DNA of 49,994 nucleotides from Bradyrhizobium lablabi (GCF_018131005.1 NZ_JAFCJK010000021.1:1-49994); one strand, 5' to 3'; positions 35,159 through 43,533 are shown, counted from the stretch's first letter. Program-made: numbers and translations. Notes: generated by a model from the letters alone, not told the origin.

Positions 35159-36045
35159 TGACGGCTGGCGAGATCGCCCATGCGCTCGGCGGCCACCGCG
35201 TTGGCCAGAACAGTTTCGTAGCCCGGTGTCCTGCGCATGAGGACCGCTCGCCGAGCCTGTCGCTATCGGACGCAGGCGAGCTCGTGCTGTGGCACTGCCA
35301 TGCCGGGTGCAGGCAGGACGCGGTGCGCGTGGCGCTGATCGCGCGCGGTCTGTGGCTGGGACCATCCGAGCCACGGCCGATTCGCGCGACTGCACGGCCG
35401 GCAAAACCGCCGGTGAACCCCGATCGCAGCGGCTTCGCCGCGGCGATCTGGCGCGAAGGCGTTGATCCACGCGGCTCGCTCGCCGAGCAATATCTCAAGG
35501 GTCGCAAGCTCGCCCTCGATGATGACCTGGTGATGCGTGTGCTGCGCTTTCATGGGCATTGCCCGTTCGGAAAGGACAAGGACGGCAGGACAGTGCACGT
35601 GCCGGCGCTGATCGTCGCATTCCGGCCGATCCGCAACGACGACGAAACCCATCCGCCGCCGGCGATCCATCGGATCGGGCTGAAGCCGGACGGCAGCAAG
35701 CTCGGCAAGCAAATGCTCGGCCCGGTGGCCGGCTGTGCGGTGAAGCTCGACCCGGACGAGCACGTCGAGGAAGGACTCGGCATCTGCGAAGGCATCGAGA
35801 CCGCATTGGCGGTTCGCGCCAACGGCTGGCGGCCGGTGTGCGCGCTCGGCAGTGCCGGCGCGATCGCGAAGTTCACGCCGATACCTGGCATTGAGGCGCT
35901 GACGATCTTCGCCGATCACGATGCGAACGGCGTTGGCATGGCGGCGGCAAAGCAATGCGCGCAAGCGTGGCAGGCCGTCGGCCGCGAGGTGTTCATCCGC
36001 ACGCCGCACAGTGTCGGCGCGGATTGGCTGGACCTGCAGCCATGA
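35155..36045 (+). CDS. Zinc-finger/Toprim primase-like protein
   Basis: A 296-residue replication protein. The N-terminus has a CHC2-like zinc site: C25 and H28 (CPAHEDRSPSLSL) with C48 and C52 (WHCHAGC), which recognises template DNA in DnaG-type and mobile-element primases. The C-terminal Toprim_3 domain shows GICEGIETALAV near residue 205 and FADHDANGVG near 250, the Glu and Asp pairs that bind metal. A long RNA-polymerase-like middle as in DnaG is missing, which is usual for element primases. Its stop overlaps the ATPase start by 4 bp. Confidence 0.87.
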   Translation: MMTAGEIAHALGGHRVGQNSFVARCPAHEDRSPSLSLSDAGELVLWHCHAGCRQDAVRVALIARGLWLGPSEPRPIRATARPAKPPVNPDRSGFAAAIWREGVDPRGSLAEQYLKGRKLALDDDLVMRVLRFHGHCPFGKDKDGRTVHVPALIVAFRPIRNDDETHPPPAIHRIGLKPDGSKLGKQMLGPVAGCAVKLDPDEHVEEGLGICEGIETALAVRANGWRPVCALGSAGAIAKFTPIPGIEALTIFADHDANGVGMAAAKQCAQAWQAVGREVFIRTPHSVGADWLDLQP

Positions 36046-37256
36046 GCGATCAGGGACCCGAAGCGTTTTTCGACGCGCACGGCACCACCGAGCAATTTCC
36101 GCCGCCCGCGCCCCCGCGACCACTGGTTCGCGCCACCGCCTGGCGCTGGATCGATCCCGAAAAGATACCGCGCCGGCAATGGCTCTACAGCACCAGCGTG
36201 ATCCGCAAGTTCGTATCCGCGACGATCGCGCCGGGCGGTGCCGGCAAGTCATCGCTGGTGATGGTTGAGGTGCTCGAGATGGCCTCGGGCAAGCCGCTGG
36301 TACTCGACGTTGCGCGCACTCCGCTCAGCGTCTGGTACTGGAATCTGGAGGACCCCAGAGATGAGATCGAGCGGCGGATCGCCGCCGCCTGCGGCTTCTA
36401 CAAGCTCACCGCTGGCGATCTGGTCGGCCGTCTGTTCGTCGATAGCGGCCGCGATCGACCCTGCGTGATCGCGCGCTACAATGGACATCGTCATATTGTT
36501 GTCGATGAGGACCTGATCGGCGGCATCGTCGACGAGATCAAGCGGCGCAGGATCGACGTACTGGTGATCGATCCGCTCAAGCGCGCACACCAGATCGATG
36601 AGAACGACAACACCGCTGTCGATATCGTTGTAAAGGCGTTCGCCGGCATCGCCGACGAGGCCAACTGCGCCGTCGTGTTGCTGCATCATACCCGCAAGGC
36701 TGGTGGCAGTGAGATCACCGCCGAGACCTCGCGCGGTGCCAAGGCGCTGATCGACGGCTGCCGATCGGTGCGCGTGCTCAACGGCATGACGAAGGAGGAA
36801 GGCGAGCGAGCCGGCATCACCGACGATCACCGCCGCTACTTCCGCGTCTATCCCGACAAGCTGAATCTGGCACCACCGCCCGACGCTTCGGACTGGTTCA
36901 AGCTGGAAAGCGTGCACCTCGGCAACGGCAAGGACGAGAGTGCCGGCGACAATGTCGGGGTGGCCACGCCCTGGCAATGGCCCGACGCGTTCGCCAACGT
37001 CACCGTGGCAACGCTGCTGGCGGTGCAGCGCAAGATAAACAGCGGCCAGTGGCGCGAGCACCCGCAGGCGGGAAACTGGGTCGGCAAGGCGGTGGCCGAG
37101 ATCCTCGACCTGGATCTGGACCGCAAGCCCGATCGGGCGACCGTGAACACTCTGCTCAAGACCTGGATCAAGTCAGGTGCCTTGAAGCGAATTGAGCGTC
37201 TGGACGAACACCGCCATGAGAAAACGTTCATCGAGGTTGGCACATGGGCGACATGA
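36042..37256 (+). CDS. RepA-like AAA ATPase/replicative helicase
   Basis: A 404-residue ATPase of the RepA/AAA_25 type, the hexameric helicase found beside Toprim primases in mobile elements. Walker A is APGGAGKSS near residues 63-71. VWYWNLEDPRDEIERR is the typical next strand, and Walker B is VLVIDPLKRAH near 172, followed by VVLLHHTRKAG. The C-terminal region (about 300-404) is a winged-helix-like part. ATG 36042 is set by the 4-bp overlap with the primase stop; an earlier in-frame start would bury the primase end. It probably unwinds the element from the repeats just downstream. Confidence 0.87.
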   Translation: MSDQGPEAFFDAHGTTEQFPPPAPPRPLVRATAWRWIDPEKIPRRQWLYSTSVIRKFVSATIAPGGAGKSSLVMVEVLEMASGKPLVLDVARTPLSVWYWNLEDPRDEIERRIAAACGFYKLTAGDLVGRLFVDSGRDRPCVIARYNGHRHIVVDEDLIGGIVDEIKRRRIDVLVIDPLKRAHQIDENDNTAVDIVVKAFAGIADEANCAVVLLHHTRKAGGSEITAETSRGAKALIDGCRSVRVLNGMTKEEGERAGITDDHRRYFRVYPDKLNLAPPPDASDWFKLESVHLGNGKDESAGDNVGVATPWQWPDAFANVTVATLLAVQRKINSGQWREHPQAGNWVGKAVAEILDLDLDRKPDRATVNTLLKTWIKSGALKRIERLDEHRHEKTFIEVGTWAT

Positions 37257-37558
37257 CGCAGGTGCCGCAGCCGAGAACGTTTGCGGCACTAACGCCAGGT
37301 GCCGCAAACCTAGTGCCGCAAAAGGCTCCTTCATGCGCTGCGTCGGGCTGCGGCACTAGGGGTCCCCTCTTTAGAGGGACCCTAGGTGCCGCAACCGGCG
37401 CATTGGCCGTGAAGCAAGCAAGGAAGAAAGAACACAGGTGCCGCACCGGCCGCATGCCGGCAACCATCTCACCACAGGGACCGTCCGGTCAATTTCCGGA
37501 TCACTACCACCACTGCCACCACTGTCGGGAACCGCGCCGGCCGGTTGCCGGCAACTAG
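37253..37558 (+). CDS. Low-complexity reading frame over the iteron cluster
   Basis: A 101-residue frame starting MTQVPQPRTF, with ATGA overlap to the helicase stop. It contains the GTGCCGCA repeats, so its sequence has repeated GAAxxVPQ/GCGT-like motifs, and its C-terminal part has HHCHHC. No domain is recognised. The coupling supports translation, but the repeat content suggests the DNA itself may be the functional unit. It could be a real peptide, a C-terminal remnant of the helicase, or a chance frame. Confidence 0.3.
   Translation: MTQVPQPRTFAALTPGAANLVPQKAPSCAASGCGTRGPLFRGTLGAATGALAVKQARKKEHRCRTGRMPATISPQGPSGQFPDHYHHCHHCREPRRPVAGN
37262..37445. repeat. Cluster of seven GTGCCGCA repeats, candidate replication origin
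   Basis: Exact 8-mer copies at 37262-37269, 37299-37306, 37313-37320, 37386-37393 and 37438-37445 (direct) and at 37282-37289 and 37349-37356 (inverted). Most are preceded by CAG or TAG. Seven copies in 184 bp is far above chance. Their place directly after the primase-helicase operon fits iterons of a replication origin, with operator function as the alternative. Confidence 0.7.
37349..37393. repeat. Inverted repeat with hairpin in the iteron cluster
   Basis: Iteron copies at 37349-37356 and 37386-37393 face each other and enclose GGGTCCC (37360-37366) and GGGACCC (37376-37382) with a TTTA-containing centre. After a 3-base internal loop the two parts stack into one long hairpin. Such structures are common at origins of element replication. 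A transcription terminator after the helicase is another reading. Confidence 0.55.
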
Positions 37559-37571
37559 AGGAGAAATGACC

Positions 37572-37802
37572 ATGACCGCACAGCAAATCCGCGACATCAT
37601 CATTGACGAGACCGGACCCAACATGACCCCGGAGGAATTTGCCGCGTTTACCGCGCAGCGGTTTGCCGGCGTCGATCCCGGCACGATCGAATTGGGTCTC
37701 GACCTTGCCTCCAAGGAGCTGCGACGCCAAGCCAAGGTCGAAGCCGACGCGGCCAGCGAACTCGCGCGCTACCAGCAACGCCGTCGCTTGCGCGTGGTCT
37801 AG
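37572..37802 (+). CDS. Small hypothetical element protein
   Basis: A 76-residue acidic protein starting MTAQQIRDIIIDETGPNMTP, predicted all-helical, with a basic C-terminus QQRRRLRVV. AGAGGAG lies eight bases before ATG 37572, which is preferred over the upstream ATG at 37566 or 37545. No domain is recognised. It follows the iteron cluster and may belong to the replication module. Confidence 0.6.
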   Translation: MTAQQIRDIIIDETGPNMTPEEFAAFTAQRFAGVDPGTIELGLDLASKELRRQAKVEADAASELARYQQRRRLRVV

Positions 37803-37926
37803 TGTTTACAGACACAACCATATCCCGGCGTGCGCGGTGATCTCGCTGGCCAAGACGCGGGCGTGGATGTCGGGGCGGTCCTTGCGCAAGCGACGGAGGG
37901 ATCGGCCGAAGGGATGAGGCACAACC

Positions 37927-38292
37927 ATGAACCGGCATGCTCGCCGCAGTGACATGCGACTATTCCGCCGCAGCGATCTAATCACGCACCTGATCGCCGC
38001 CGACGTGCCACTCGATGATCACGCGACACTGCACAGCGCGGTGCTGCACTGGTACGGCAACATCGAGATCCGCAAGCCGGTGTGCGTTGGCTGCAAAATG
38101 ACGTTCGTCGGTGGCAAAGCGCGGGTGGGTGCCTTCTTGCTCTCAACGCCGGTCAGCGCGCCCGACATTGTCGCGACGAGCGCCTTCTGTGCGGAATGCC
38201 ATGAGGCGCTGTCGATGAACGAGGTTGATGCCATCGCCACCCGCGTTCTCAGGGCGCTATCGCCGAATGGCCGCTTTCTCGACGCGAGGTGA
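37927..38292 (+). CDS. Hypothetical protein with a possible zinc ribbon
   Basis: A 121-residue protein. Two CxxC pairs, CVGC near residue 57 and CAEC near 89, could hold one zinc ion. The N-terminus is Arg-rich (MNRHARRSDMRLFRRSD). GAGG precedes the ATG. Four bases separate its stop from the next small gene, so the two are probably cotranscribed. No family is recognised. Confidence 0.62.
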   Translation: MNRHARRSDMRLFRRSDLITHLIAADVPLDDHATLHSAVLHWYGNIEIRKPVCVGCKMTFVGGKARVGAFLLSTPVSAPDIVATSAFCAECHEALSMNEVDAIATRVLRALSPNGRFLDAR

Positions 38293-38295
38293 CGC

Positions 38296-38619
38296 ATGAA
38301 GCCGCTCCATCATCCGGTGCTACCTGCTGGCCCTGGTCACAGATCGCCGCAAACGCTTTTGTTGATCAGCGAGCGCGACCGTCTGGTGCGCACGGCTCGC
38401 CGTTTCTTTCCTGACAGCATGAGCGATCGCGAGATCGCGCGGCGGCTTCGCATCGCGTTGTCGACGTATTATTCGGGTCGGTGGCGTAGAGACCGCGCCG
38501 AAGCGACTTGCCCGGCGCGGCATCGAGGCAAGCTGACGGAGATACTGTACCTCCTGCTCCGCGTGCGAGATCACGTGCCGTCTGCGAGGCTGATTCGGGC
38601 CGTGTTGTCGCGCGCCTGA
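38296..38619 (+). CDS. Small helix-turn-helix-like element protein
   Basis: A 107-residue basic protein. The stretch SDREIARRLRIALSTYYSGRW (about residues 41-61) reads like a helix-turn-helix, and the C-terminus LTEILYLLLRVRDHV is helical. GAGGTG lies ahead of ATG 38296. A longer reading frame on the opposite strand overlaps its 3' half, but coding features favour this strand here. Probably a DNA-binding regulator of the element. Confidence 0.55.
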   Translation: MKPLHHPVLPAGPGHRSPQTLLLISERDRLVRTARRFFPDSMSDREIARRLRIALSTYYSGRWRRDRAEATCPARHRGKLTEILYLLLRVRDHVPSARLIRAVLSRA

Positions 38620-38629
38620 TGTCCTTGCG

Positions 38630-38956
38630 AGTGAGGCCGATCTCGGCGGCGGTGACTGGCGCCGGCAACCGTTCTTGTCTGGAACGGTTTTCGGTCGCCC
38701 GTCGATGATCACTAACCCGCTTGCGCACCCCCTTGTCGGTGATGCCAAGATCGGCGGCGACCTTGCTGGTGACAGTCGGAGGATTGGACGGAAGTGACTT
38801 CCGTCCAATATCGGCGTGAGCATTGTTGCTCTTGGATTTGCCCTGTGCCTTCCGTCCATTGACCACGCTGCCGTGCTGCTTGAGCAGTCCGGCATAGAGT
38901 GTCGTATGTGCGTCACGTTCTTCCGGCGTCAGCTTCAGAGATTTCGACGTGCTCGA
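38630..38956 (-). pseudogene. ParB-like C-terminal remnant
   Basis: On the minus strand a frame opens after a TGA at 38957-38959 and reads LKLTPEERDAHTTLYAGLLK, a hydrophilic linker, then PPTVTSKVAADLGITDKGVR. This is the layout of the DNA-binding part of ParB-like proteins from plasmids and islands. The N-terminal ParB nuclease-like domain is absent, there is no ATG, only a GTG at 38866, and the 3' end runs into the opposite gene. It therefore looks truncated. The call rests on pattern memory. Confidence 0.4.
38783..38809. repeat. 27-bp perfect palindrome
   Basis: Two 13-bp arms (ATTGGACGGAAGT and ACTTCCGTCCAAT) flank a single central G at 38796. A further half-site, CTTCCGTCCA, lies at 38849-38858. 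The palindrome is inside the ParB-like remnant and may be a binding site (operator, or partition site) rather than coding repeat. Confidence 0.6.
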
Positions 38957-39041
38957 TCAACGAACGGCCCTTGGCCTGTATTCGTTGCCCACTGCCGGTG
39001 CGATCCTCTTGGCCATCATCATCGAGATGACGGAGAACGTC

Positions 39042-40178
39042 ATGGCCGAACACGAACAACCCGATGGCTGGCGGCAGTGGGTGCGCAACATGGCAGAACC
39101 CACAGCAAGTGGCTTCACACCGGCAACGGACTTTGGGCCGGTTGTCTTTCACGGCGACAGAACGCCGGATGATGCGGCGGCGCTGCTGCCCGATGCAGCG
39201 GCCACAAGAATCATCGCGCTCCGGCAGATCGCAAGTGATCTCCATTCGGCAATCCCAACCCACGAAGAGATTTCGGAACTGCGGCTCGAAGTCACTGCCC
39301 TCAAAAATCGCCTTGCCGATCTTAAGCGACTCTTGAGCGAGGGAGGCAGCCCGGTGCCCGCAACCGCGTGGCAGGTGGCCGACGTTGAGCGCAAAGTGGC
39401 GCGCGCCGAGAAAGAATTCGCGAGGCAGATTGAGCTGAAGGAAACCCGCGCTGTCAGATGGAACGCTGCCGGACGACTGCATCAATCCGTCAGCGACTGG
39501 GTTCTGCGCGGAATTCCCGGCGGCTGCGCGCTCGACGTTGTCGAGGATGCGCCGGTTTCGGAGCTGATGACGAAGGCTGACGGCGGTCGCATCGAAGCGG
39601 CTGTCGAACGCTACAGAATGCGGCAGCGGGAGTGTGTCGCTGAGCGGCACCGCGTGAATTCGCAGCAGTGGCCGATCTCGATGGCGGAAGCTGCTGCGAG
39701 AGAATTCATCACAAGGCGCGCGGAGGCTGCCGCACCCGACCTCGATAGCGCCATTGAGCACAATTTGCCGATCAGCTTTGCGACAAGGCGTTTGCAGTCG
39801 CAGATTTTCAACGCGCAGCCGGGAGCCGTCGGATACGGCACGCCCGAAGACGCTATTGGCCTTATTTGCTGGTTGTTCGGCCAAGAGCTTTTGGAAAAAA
39901 TCAGCGCCGGTTTCCGTGAGATCGGGGACGACAAGCATGCGCTCGATCAGCGGCAGCGCGAGGAGCTACTCGCGACCATCGACGCAGACGATTTAGCAGC
40001 GCAGAGAGCCGAGTGCAGTCTCATTTGGGCCGCTGCCGCTCGCGGCGAGATAATTGATTTCCGCAGCACGACGATGCCGATGGCAGTCCTCGGCGTGGCG
40101 CTTCGAACCGTTCCGCGTGCGGACCCGCCGCCAACGTCGCCGGAGCATGGTTACAACATCTTCGGCGTGCCGGGATGA
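39042..40178 (+). CDS. Large hypothetical element protein with coiled coil
   Basis: A 378-residue cytoplasmic protein with no recognised domain. Residues about 65-150 hold a coiled coil (EEISELRLEVTALKNRLADL and VADVERKVARAEKEFARQ). The rest is helical and acidic, with ISMAEAAAREFITRRAEAAA in the middle. GGAGA lies ahead of ATG 39042; an earlier in-frame start gives a hydrophobic stretch overlapping the ParB-like remnant and is less likely. The equally long antisense frame has poor composition and is rejected. Confidence 0.7.
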   Translation: MAEHEQPDGWRQWVRNMAEPTASGFTPATDFGPVVFHGDRTPDDAAALLPDAAATRIIALRQIASDLHSAIPTHEEISELRLEVTALKNRLADLKRLLSEGGSPVPATAWQVADVERKVARAEKEFARQIELKETRAVRWNAAGRLHQSVSDWVLRGIPGGCALDVVEDAPVSELMTKADGGRIEAAVERYRMRQRECVAERHRVNSQQWPISMAEAAAREFITRRAEAAAPDLDSAIEHNLPISFATRRLQSQIFNAQPGAVGYGTPEDAIGLICWLFGQELLEKISAGFREIGDDKHALDQRQREELLATIDADDLAAQRAECSLIWAAAARGEIIDFRSTTMPMAVLGVALRTVPRADPPPTSPEHGYNIFGVPG

Positions 40179-40510
40179 TCGAGATGCGCGTCTGCTCCGG
40201 CTCGCATGCCAACGGCTCGGGATAGATGCGCGCGGGGAGGCTGTCGATCCTTCGGCCTCCCCGCACCCCTTATCACGAACACGGCGCTGTCGGGAACGGC
40301 AGCACGTTAGCGCGGCGCGCATTCACGGCCGGAGCCGCCGTGCCGGGCCGGGATGAATGACCATCTCGGCCCGCCCAACCCAAACGCGGCGCTATCCACG
40401 GTGTCGTGCGCCGCGTAGGGCCGGATGGTGTGCTTGCGCATGACCATCTCGGCCCGCCTCATCCCTCAAGCCGGACTGGCCTCCGTGCTCAGGATCGCGA
40501 CGCACGCACT
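40179..40510. repeat. Intergenic region with a 19-bp direct repeat
   Basis: No gene is seen in about 330 bp. ATGACCATCTCGGCCCGCC occurs exactly at 40357-40375 and 40440-40458. The repeat may be a regulator site between the element backbone and the cargo, or a relic of local duplication. Confidence 0.5.
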
Positions 40511-40726
40511 TCAGGATGAGATCACTAGTTTCACCGCCTTGGAGCCTTTGCCATTCTTGTCAGGCTCGAGATCGAATGTAATGCGTTGTCCTTCAGCCAA
40601 GTCCTTCAGTCCGGCCCGCTCGACTGCGGCAATATGAACGAAGACATCGCGGCCCCCGTCATCGGGCTTGATGAAGCCGTAGCCTCGCTCTCGATTGAAG
40701 AACTTGACTGTACCAGTCATGGCCAT
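40511..40726 (-). CDS. Cold-shock domain protein (CspA family)
   Basis: A 71-residue single cold-shock domain that binds single-stranded RNA and DNA. It has RNP1 (RGYGFIK) and RNP2 (DVFVHIAA) in the usual spacing, and the start TGTVKFFN is canonical. GGAGGAG precedes ATG 40726. Like other csp genes it may have a long 5' leader with structure in the gap upstream, but this is not shown by the sequence. It is the first cargo gene of the element and lies opposite in strand to most neighbours. Confidence 0.93.
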   Translation of the reverse strand: MAMTGTVKFFNRERGYGFIKPDDGGRDVFVHIAAVERAGLKDLAEGQRITFDLEPDKNGKGSKAVKLVISS

Positions 40727-40999
40727 CGGGAAAACTCCTCCCCCTATTGTAGGCTCGCCCTGAAAGCGGACGACCGATCCTTCGAATGGCCCATTACGCT
40801 ACATTGGTTGGTTTAAACTTAAGATTGTCGTCGATCACGGCAGATTTCGACACGGATCGCACAAGGGCGAGGTGTACCCCCATCGCTTTCGCGGTCCTTT
40901 GGAGGGCGTCACCCACCGCCGGCACCGCGCGACCGCAGGCTTTCCGCATATTTGGGATTTCTGTTTTTCGACTTTCTTTTGCTGAATTAAGCTCGCGAC
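40727..40999. promoter_or_regulatory. Upstream region of the cold-shock gene
   Basis: About 270 bp between divergent genes without a coding frame I support. It would hold the csp promoter and 5' leader. No repeat of note was found. Confidence 0.35.
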
Positions 41000-41329
41000 A
41001 TGCGGCGCACTGATTTGACTGAGGCGGTGATGCAAGGCTGGGCGCGGCTCGACACAGCGGAGCGCGACCGGTTTCTCGAGGCGTTCCTGCGTGCGGCGCT
41101 GCGGCTCGACAAGCTCAAACTGCGAGCTTGGCTTCGGCGGCGGCTCAAAAATCGGCCGCTCGCCCCTCCGTTCGATCCGGCTTGCTTGACTTTAGCGATG
41201 CCGACATTGCCCGCGCCCTGGCGGGCAATGCCGCCACAGGGCCCGGACGCGGACGGGGCCGAGGGTGGCCCAGACACCGCCATGGCTATTAACAAGGCAG
41301 TGAGCTCACTTCCGCTTTCGGCGGCATAG
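41000..41329 (+). CDS. Small basic hypothetical protein
   Basis: A 109-residue protein whose N-terminal 50 residues (LTEAVMQGWARLDTAERDRF to ALRLDKLKLRAWLRRRL) are helical and Arg-rich; the C-terminal half is Pro-rich and looks unstructured. The last codons lie inside a dispersed repeat (41308-41380), which suggests the C-terminus was altered by repeat insertion. The ribosome site is weak. No domain is recognised. Confidence 0.4.
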   Translation: MRRTDLTEAVMQGWARLDTAERDRFLEAFLRAALRLDKLKLRAWLRRRLKNRPLAPPFDPACLTLAMPTLPAPWRAMPPQGPDADGAEGGPDTAMAINKAVSSLPLSAA

Positions 41330-41380
41330 CGGACCATGCCCGGACTTGCCGCTGGCCAACCGGGTCGCGAATGGACCCAA
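41308..41380. repeat. Dispersed repeat, copy A
   Basis: 73 bp whose reverse complement matches 46737-46800 over its whole length with about nine changes and an 8-bp gap. A shorter related copy (24-26 bp) lies at 42546-42571. The three copies share a core reading CATTCGCGAC on one strand and GTTGGCC after it. The repeat touches the end of the 109-residue gene and the start region of the PAS kinase. Confidence 0.65.
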
Positions 41381-41411
41381 TGGAGACATTCCTGCCGTTG
41401 CGTTCAGTGCT

Positions 41412-42488
41412 ATGATTGGGGTACCGACGGCAGTGCAGCATTTGGGTTTGGGGATCCCATTGGTGCCTAAAGAAGAGTCAGGGGTTCAACGCCACGCTCT
41501 CGTCAGCGAGCCGGCGCTAGAACGTGCCGAGCGTTTGGCCAATCTGCTGGCCTCCATAGTTGAGGGCAGCGACGACGTAATCGTTAGCAAAAATCTAGAC
41601 GGCATTATTACAAGCTGGAACAAGGCGGCTGAGCGCATCTTCGGCTACTCGGCCGCCGAGGCGATCGGCCAGCCCATTACACTTGTGATCCCGGAGGACC
41701 GGCAAAACGAAGAACGCGAGATTTTAACCCGCATTCGACGAGGTGAGCGCATCCACCATTTTGAGACTGTTCGGCGACGTAAGGATGGTAGCTCAATCAT
41801 CGTTTCGCTTACCGTTTCTCCTGTCAAAGATGCCCACGGCAACATCATTGGCGCATCAAAGATTGCTAGAGATATTACCGAGCAGAAGCGAACTCTGGAG
41901 CAGATTAGCATTCTGGCTCGCGAGGCGGAGCACCGAAGCAAGAACATCCTCTCGAACGTACAGGCAATCATCAATCTTTCTCAGTCCGACACCTCCGAGC
42001 GCCTTAAGGAAGTGATCAGCGGGCGCATCCAAGCGATGGCAAATGTTCACTCGCTGTTTGTTGAAACGCGGTGGATAGGAGCCGAAGTCTCGGCGATCGC
42101 CAAGCAGGAGCTCGCCCCTTATCTCGAAGAGGGCCACGACAAGCGGATTGTGATGGAGGGTCTGCCAACCGTACTGGAACCCACCGCCGCGCAGGCGATT
42201 GCTGTGGTTTTGCATGAATTGGCAACCAACGCTGCCAAGTATGGAGCGCTATCCAACGCGAATGGCCGAATTGGATTGGCTTGGTCGCGCACCGAGGATG
42301 GACAACTAGCGCTCCGCTGGACCGAATTGGGCGGTCCGAAGGTAAATGCGCCCGAACGCAAGGGCTTTGGTAGTCGCCTCATCGAAGGAACGATCAGCCC
42401 ACTTGGCGGCAAGGTGCTCTTTGACTGGCGCGCGGAAGGGCTTGTTTGCGAAATCGTCGTTCGTAAATCCCAATCGAGTTTGGCCTAG
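41412..42488 (+). CDS. PAS-HWE orphan sensor histidine kinase
   Basis: A 358-residue soluble sensor kinase. The PAS domain lies at about residues 40-165 (IVEGSDDVIVSKNLDGII, WNKAAERIFGYSAAEAIG). The HWE histidine box EAEHRSKNILSNVQAI near 180 holds the phospho-His, the N-box is HELATNAAKYGALS near 260, and the family W-x-E is in LRWTELGGP, followed by KGFGSRLIE. No response regulator is adjacent. The start is uncertain: ATG 41412 lacks a clear ribosome site, and a TTG at 41346 is also in frame. Confidence 0.9.
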   Translation: MIGVPTAVQHLGLGIPLVPKEESGVQRHALVSEPALERAERLANLLASIVEGSDDVIVSKNLDGIITSWNKAAERIFGYSAAEAIGQPITLVIPEDRQNEEREILTRIRRGERIHHFETVRRRKDGSSIIVSLTVSPVKDAHGNIIGASKIARDITEQKRTLEQISILAREAEHRSKNILSNVQAIINLSQSDTSERLKEVISGRIQAMANVHSLFVETRWIGAEVSAIAKQELAPYLEEGHDKRIVMEGLPTVLEPTAAQAIAVVLHELATNAAKYGALSNANGRIGLAWSRTEDGQLALRWTELGGPKVNAPERKGFGSRLIEGTISPLGGKVLFDWRAEGLVCEIVVRKSQSSLA

Positions 42489-42545
42489 CCTGCTCTCGGC
42501 CTAGCACTTCTCCTCATGTGACCGTCGCGTCATTTCGCCGCGAAG

Positions 42546-42571
42546 CCGCTGGCCAACCCAGTCGCGAATGG
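42546..42571. repeat. Dispersed repeat, short copy C
   Basis: Matches 41350-41374 in 23 of 25 bases (CGCTGGCCAAC then GTCGCGAATGG with two changes between). With copy A it brackets the PAS-HWE kinase gene in direct orientation. The rest of the 42489-42780 gap shows no gene. Confidence 0.55.
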
Positions 42572-42780
42572 CCCGAAGCCGCGCTGGCGCAAACTGCATA
42601 GATCCCAACCTTTGGCCAGAAGTCCTGACGTTTCCGGTCGTTTAAGCCTTAGCTGTTGCATCTCGGGTACACGGCTTGAGCAGCAAATCGCTTAGGCTGC
42701 GAGTGCATGGGAATGGGAATGCCACTGGTATTGACGATCGTTTAAATCGCCATCCGAGGCGACGCCAAAAAGGACGCGCA

Positions 42781-43533
42781 ATGAAGAAGTTTTTCGTGGG
42801 GACTGTAGGATTGATTGCACTCGGCATGGCCGCGCCGGCGCTGGCCGCCGATATGGCCGTTAAGGCACCGCCACCGGCTCCGCTTCCAGTGATTTACAAT
42901 TGGAGCGGCTTCTACATCGGCGCCAACGGCGGCTGGGGACAGAGCCACAATTGCGTGGATTTCATCACTGCCGTAGGAACGGTTGCCAGCGATTGCGCTG
43001 ATCGTTCCGGAGGCGTTGTCGGCGGACAGATCGGATATCGCTGGCAAGCCAATCAGTTTGTGTTTGGATTGGAAGCGCAGGGCGATTGGGCCGACCTCAG
43101 CAACACGCGCGTCAGCCTGCTCAACCCGACGCTCTCAACCACAGTGAAGACCGACGGCATCGGCCTGTTCACGGCCCAACTCGGTTGGGCGTGGAACGCG
43201 TCACTGCTCTACGTGAAGGGGGGCGCGGCCGTGACCAGCAATCACTTGGATATATTCGACAACAGCACCGGACTCGGTCTGATCTCGGCTAGTAACACGC
43301 GCTGGGGCGGCACAGTGGGTGTGGGATGGGAGTATGGCTTCGCACCGAACTGGTCAGTCGGTGTTGAATACGACCATCTGTGGATGGGGGATGCAAACAA
43401 CTCCTTCTCGGTGGCCGATCCGCGCCTTGCGGGCATACTCAATGACCGGATCAGCCAAGACGTGGATATGGTCACTGTGCGGTTTAACTACCGCTTCGGC
43501 GGCTACGGCGCCGGGTACGCGCCGCGCTACTGA
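42781..43533 (+). CDS. Omp25/31-type outer-membrane beta-barrel protein
   Basis: A 250-residue outer-membrane protein. Signal peptide: MKKFFVGTVGLIALGMAAPA, cleavage after ALA. The mature start ADMAVKAPPPAP and then YNWSGFYIGANGGWG are the hallmark of rhizobial Omp25/Omp31 porin-like proteins. Alternating strands continue to the end, where VRFNYRFGG fits the last strand, although the chain ends GYAPRY rather than in Phe. AAGGA lies ahead of ATG 42781. A good terminator follows. As cargo it may change surface properties of the host. Confidence 0.93.
   Translation: MKKFFVGTVGLIALGMAAPALAADMAVKAPPPAPLPVIYNWSGFYIGANGGWGQSHNCVDFITAVGTVASDCADRSGGVVGGQIGYRWQANQFVFGLEAQGDWADLSNTRVSLLNPTLSTTVKTDGIGLFTAQLGWAWNASLLYVKGGAAVTSNHLDIFDNSTGLGLISASNTRWGGTVGVGWEYGFAPNWSVGVEYDHLWMGDANNSFSVADPRLAGILNDRISQDVDMVTVRFNYRFGGYGAGYAPRY

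Noticed and set aside
37501..37530. Short CACCACTGCC repetition, considered as a CRISPR-like or tandem repeat
   Set aside because: Only two to three imperfect units without spacers; no CRISPR array anywhere in the window.
38913..39938. 341-residue minus-strand frame
   Set aside because: It is antisense to the 378-residue gene at 39042, has no ribosome site and an unnatural composition. Only its far downstream part, in another frame, resembles ParB.
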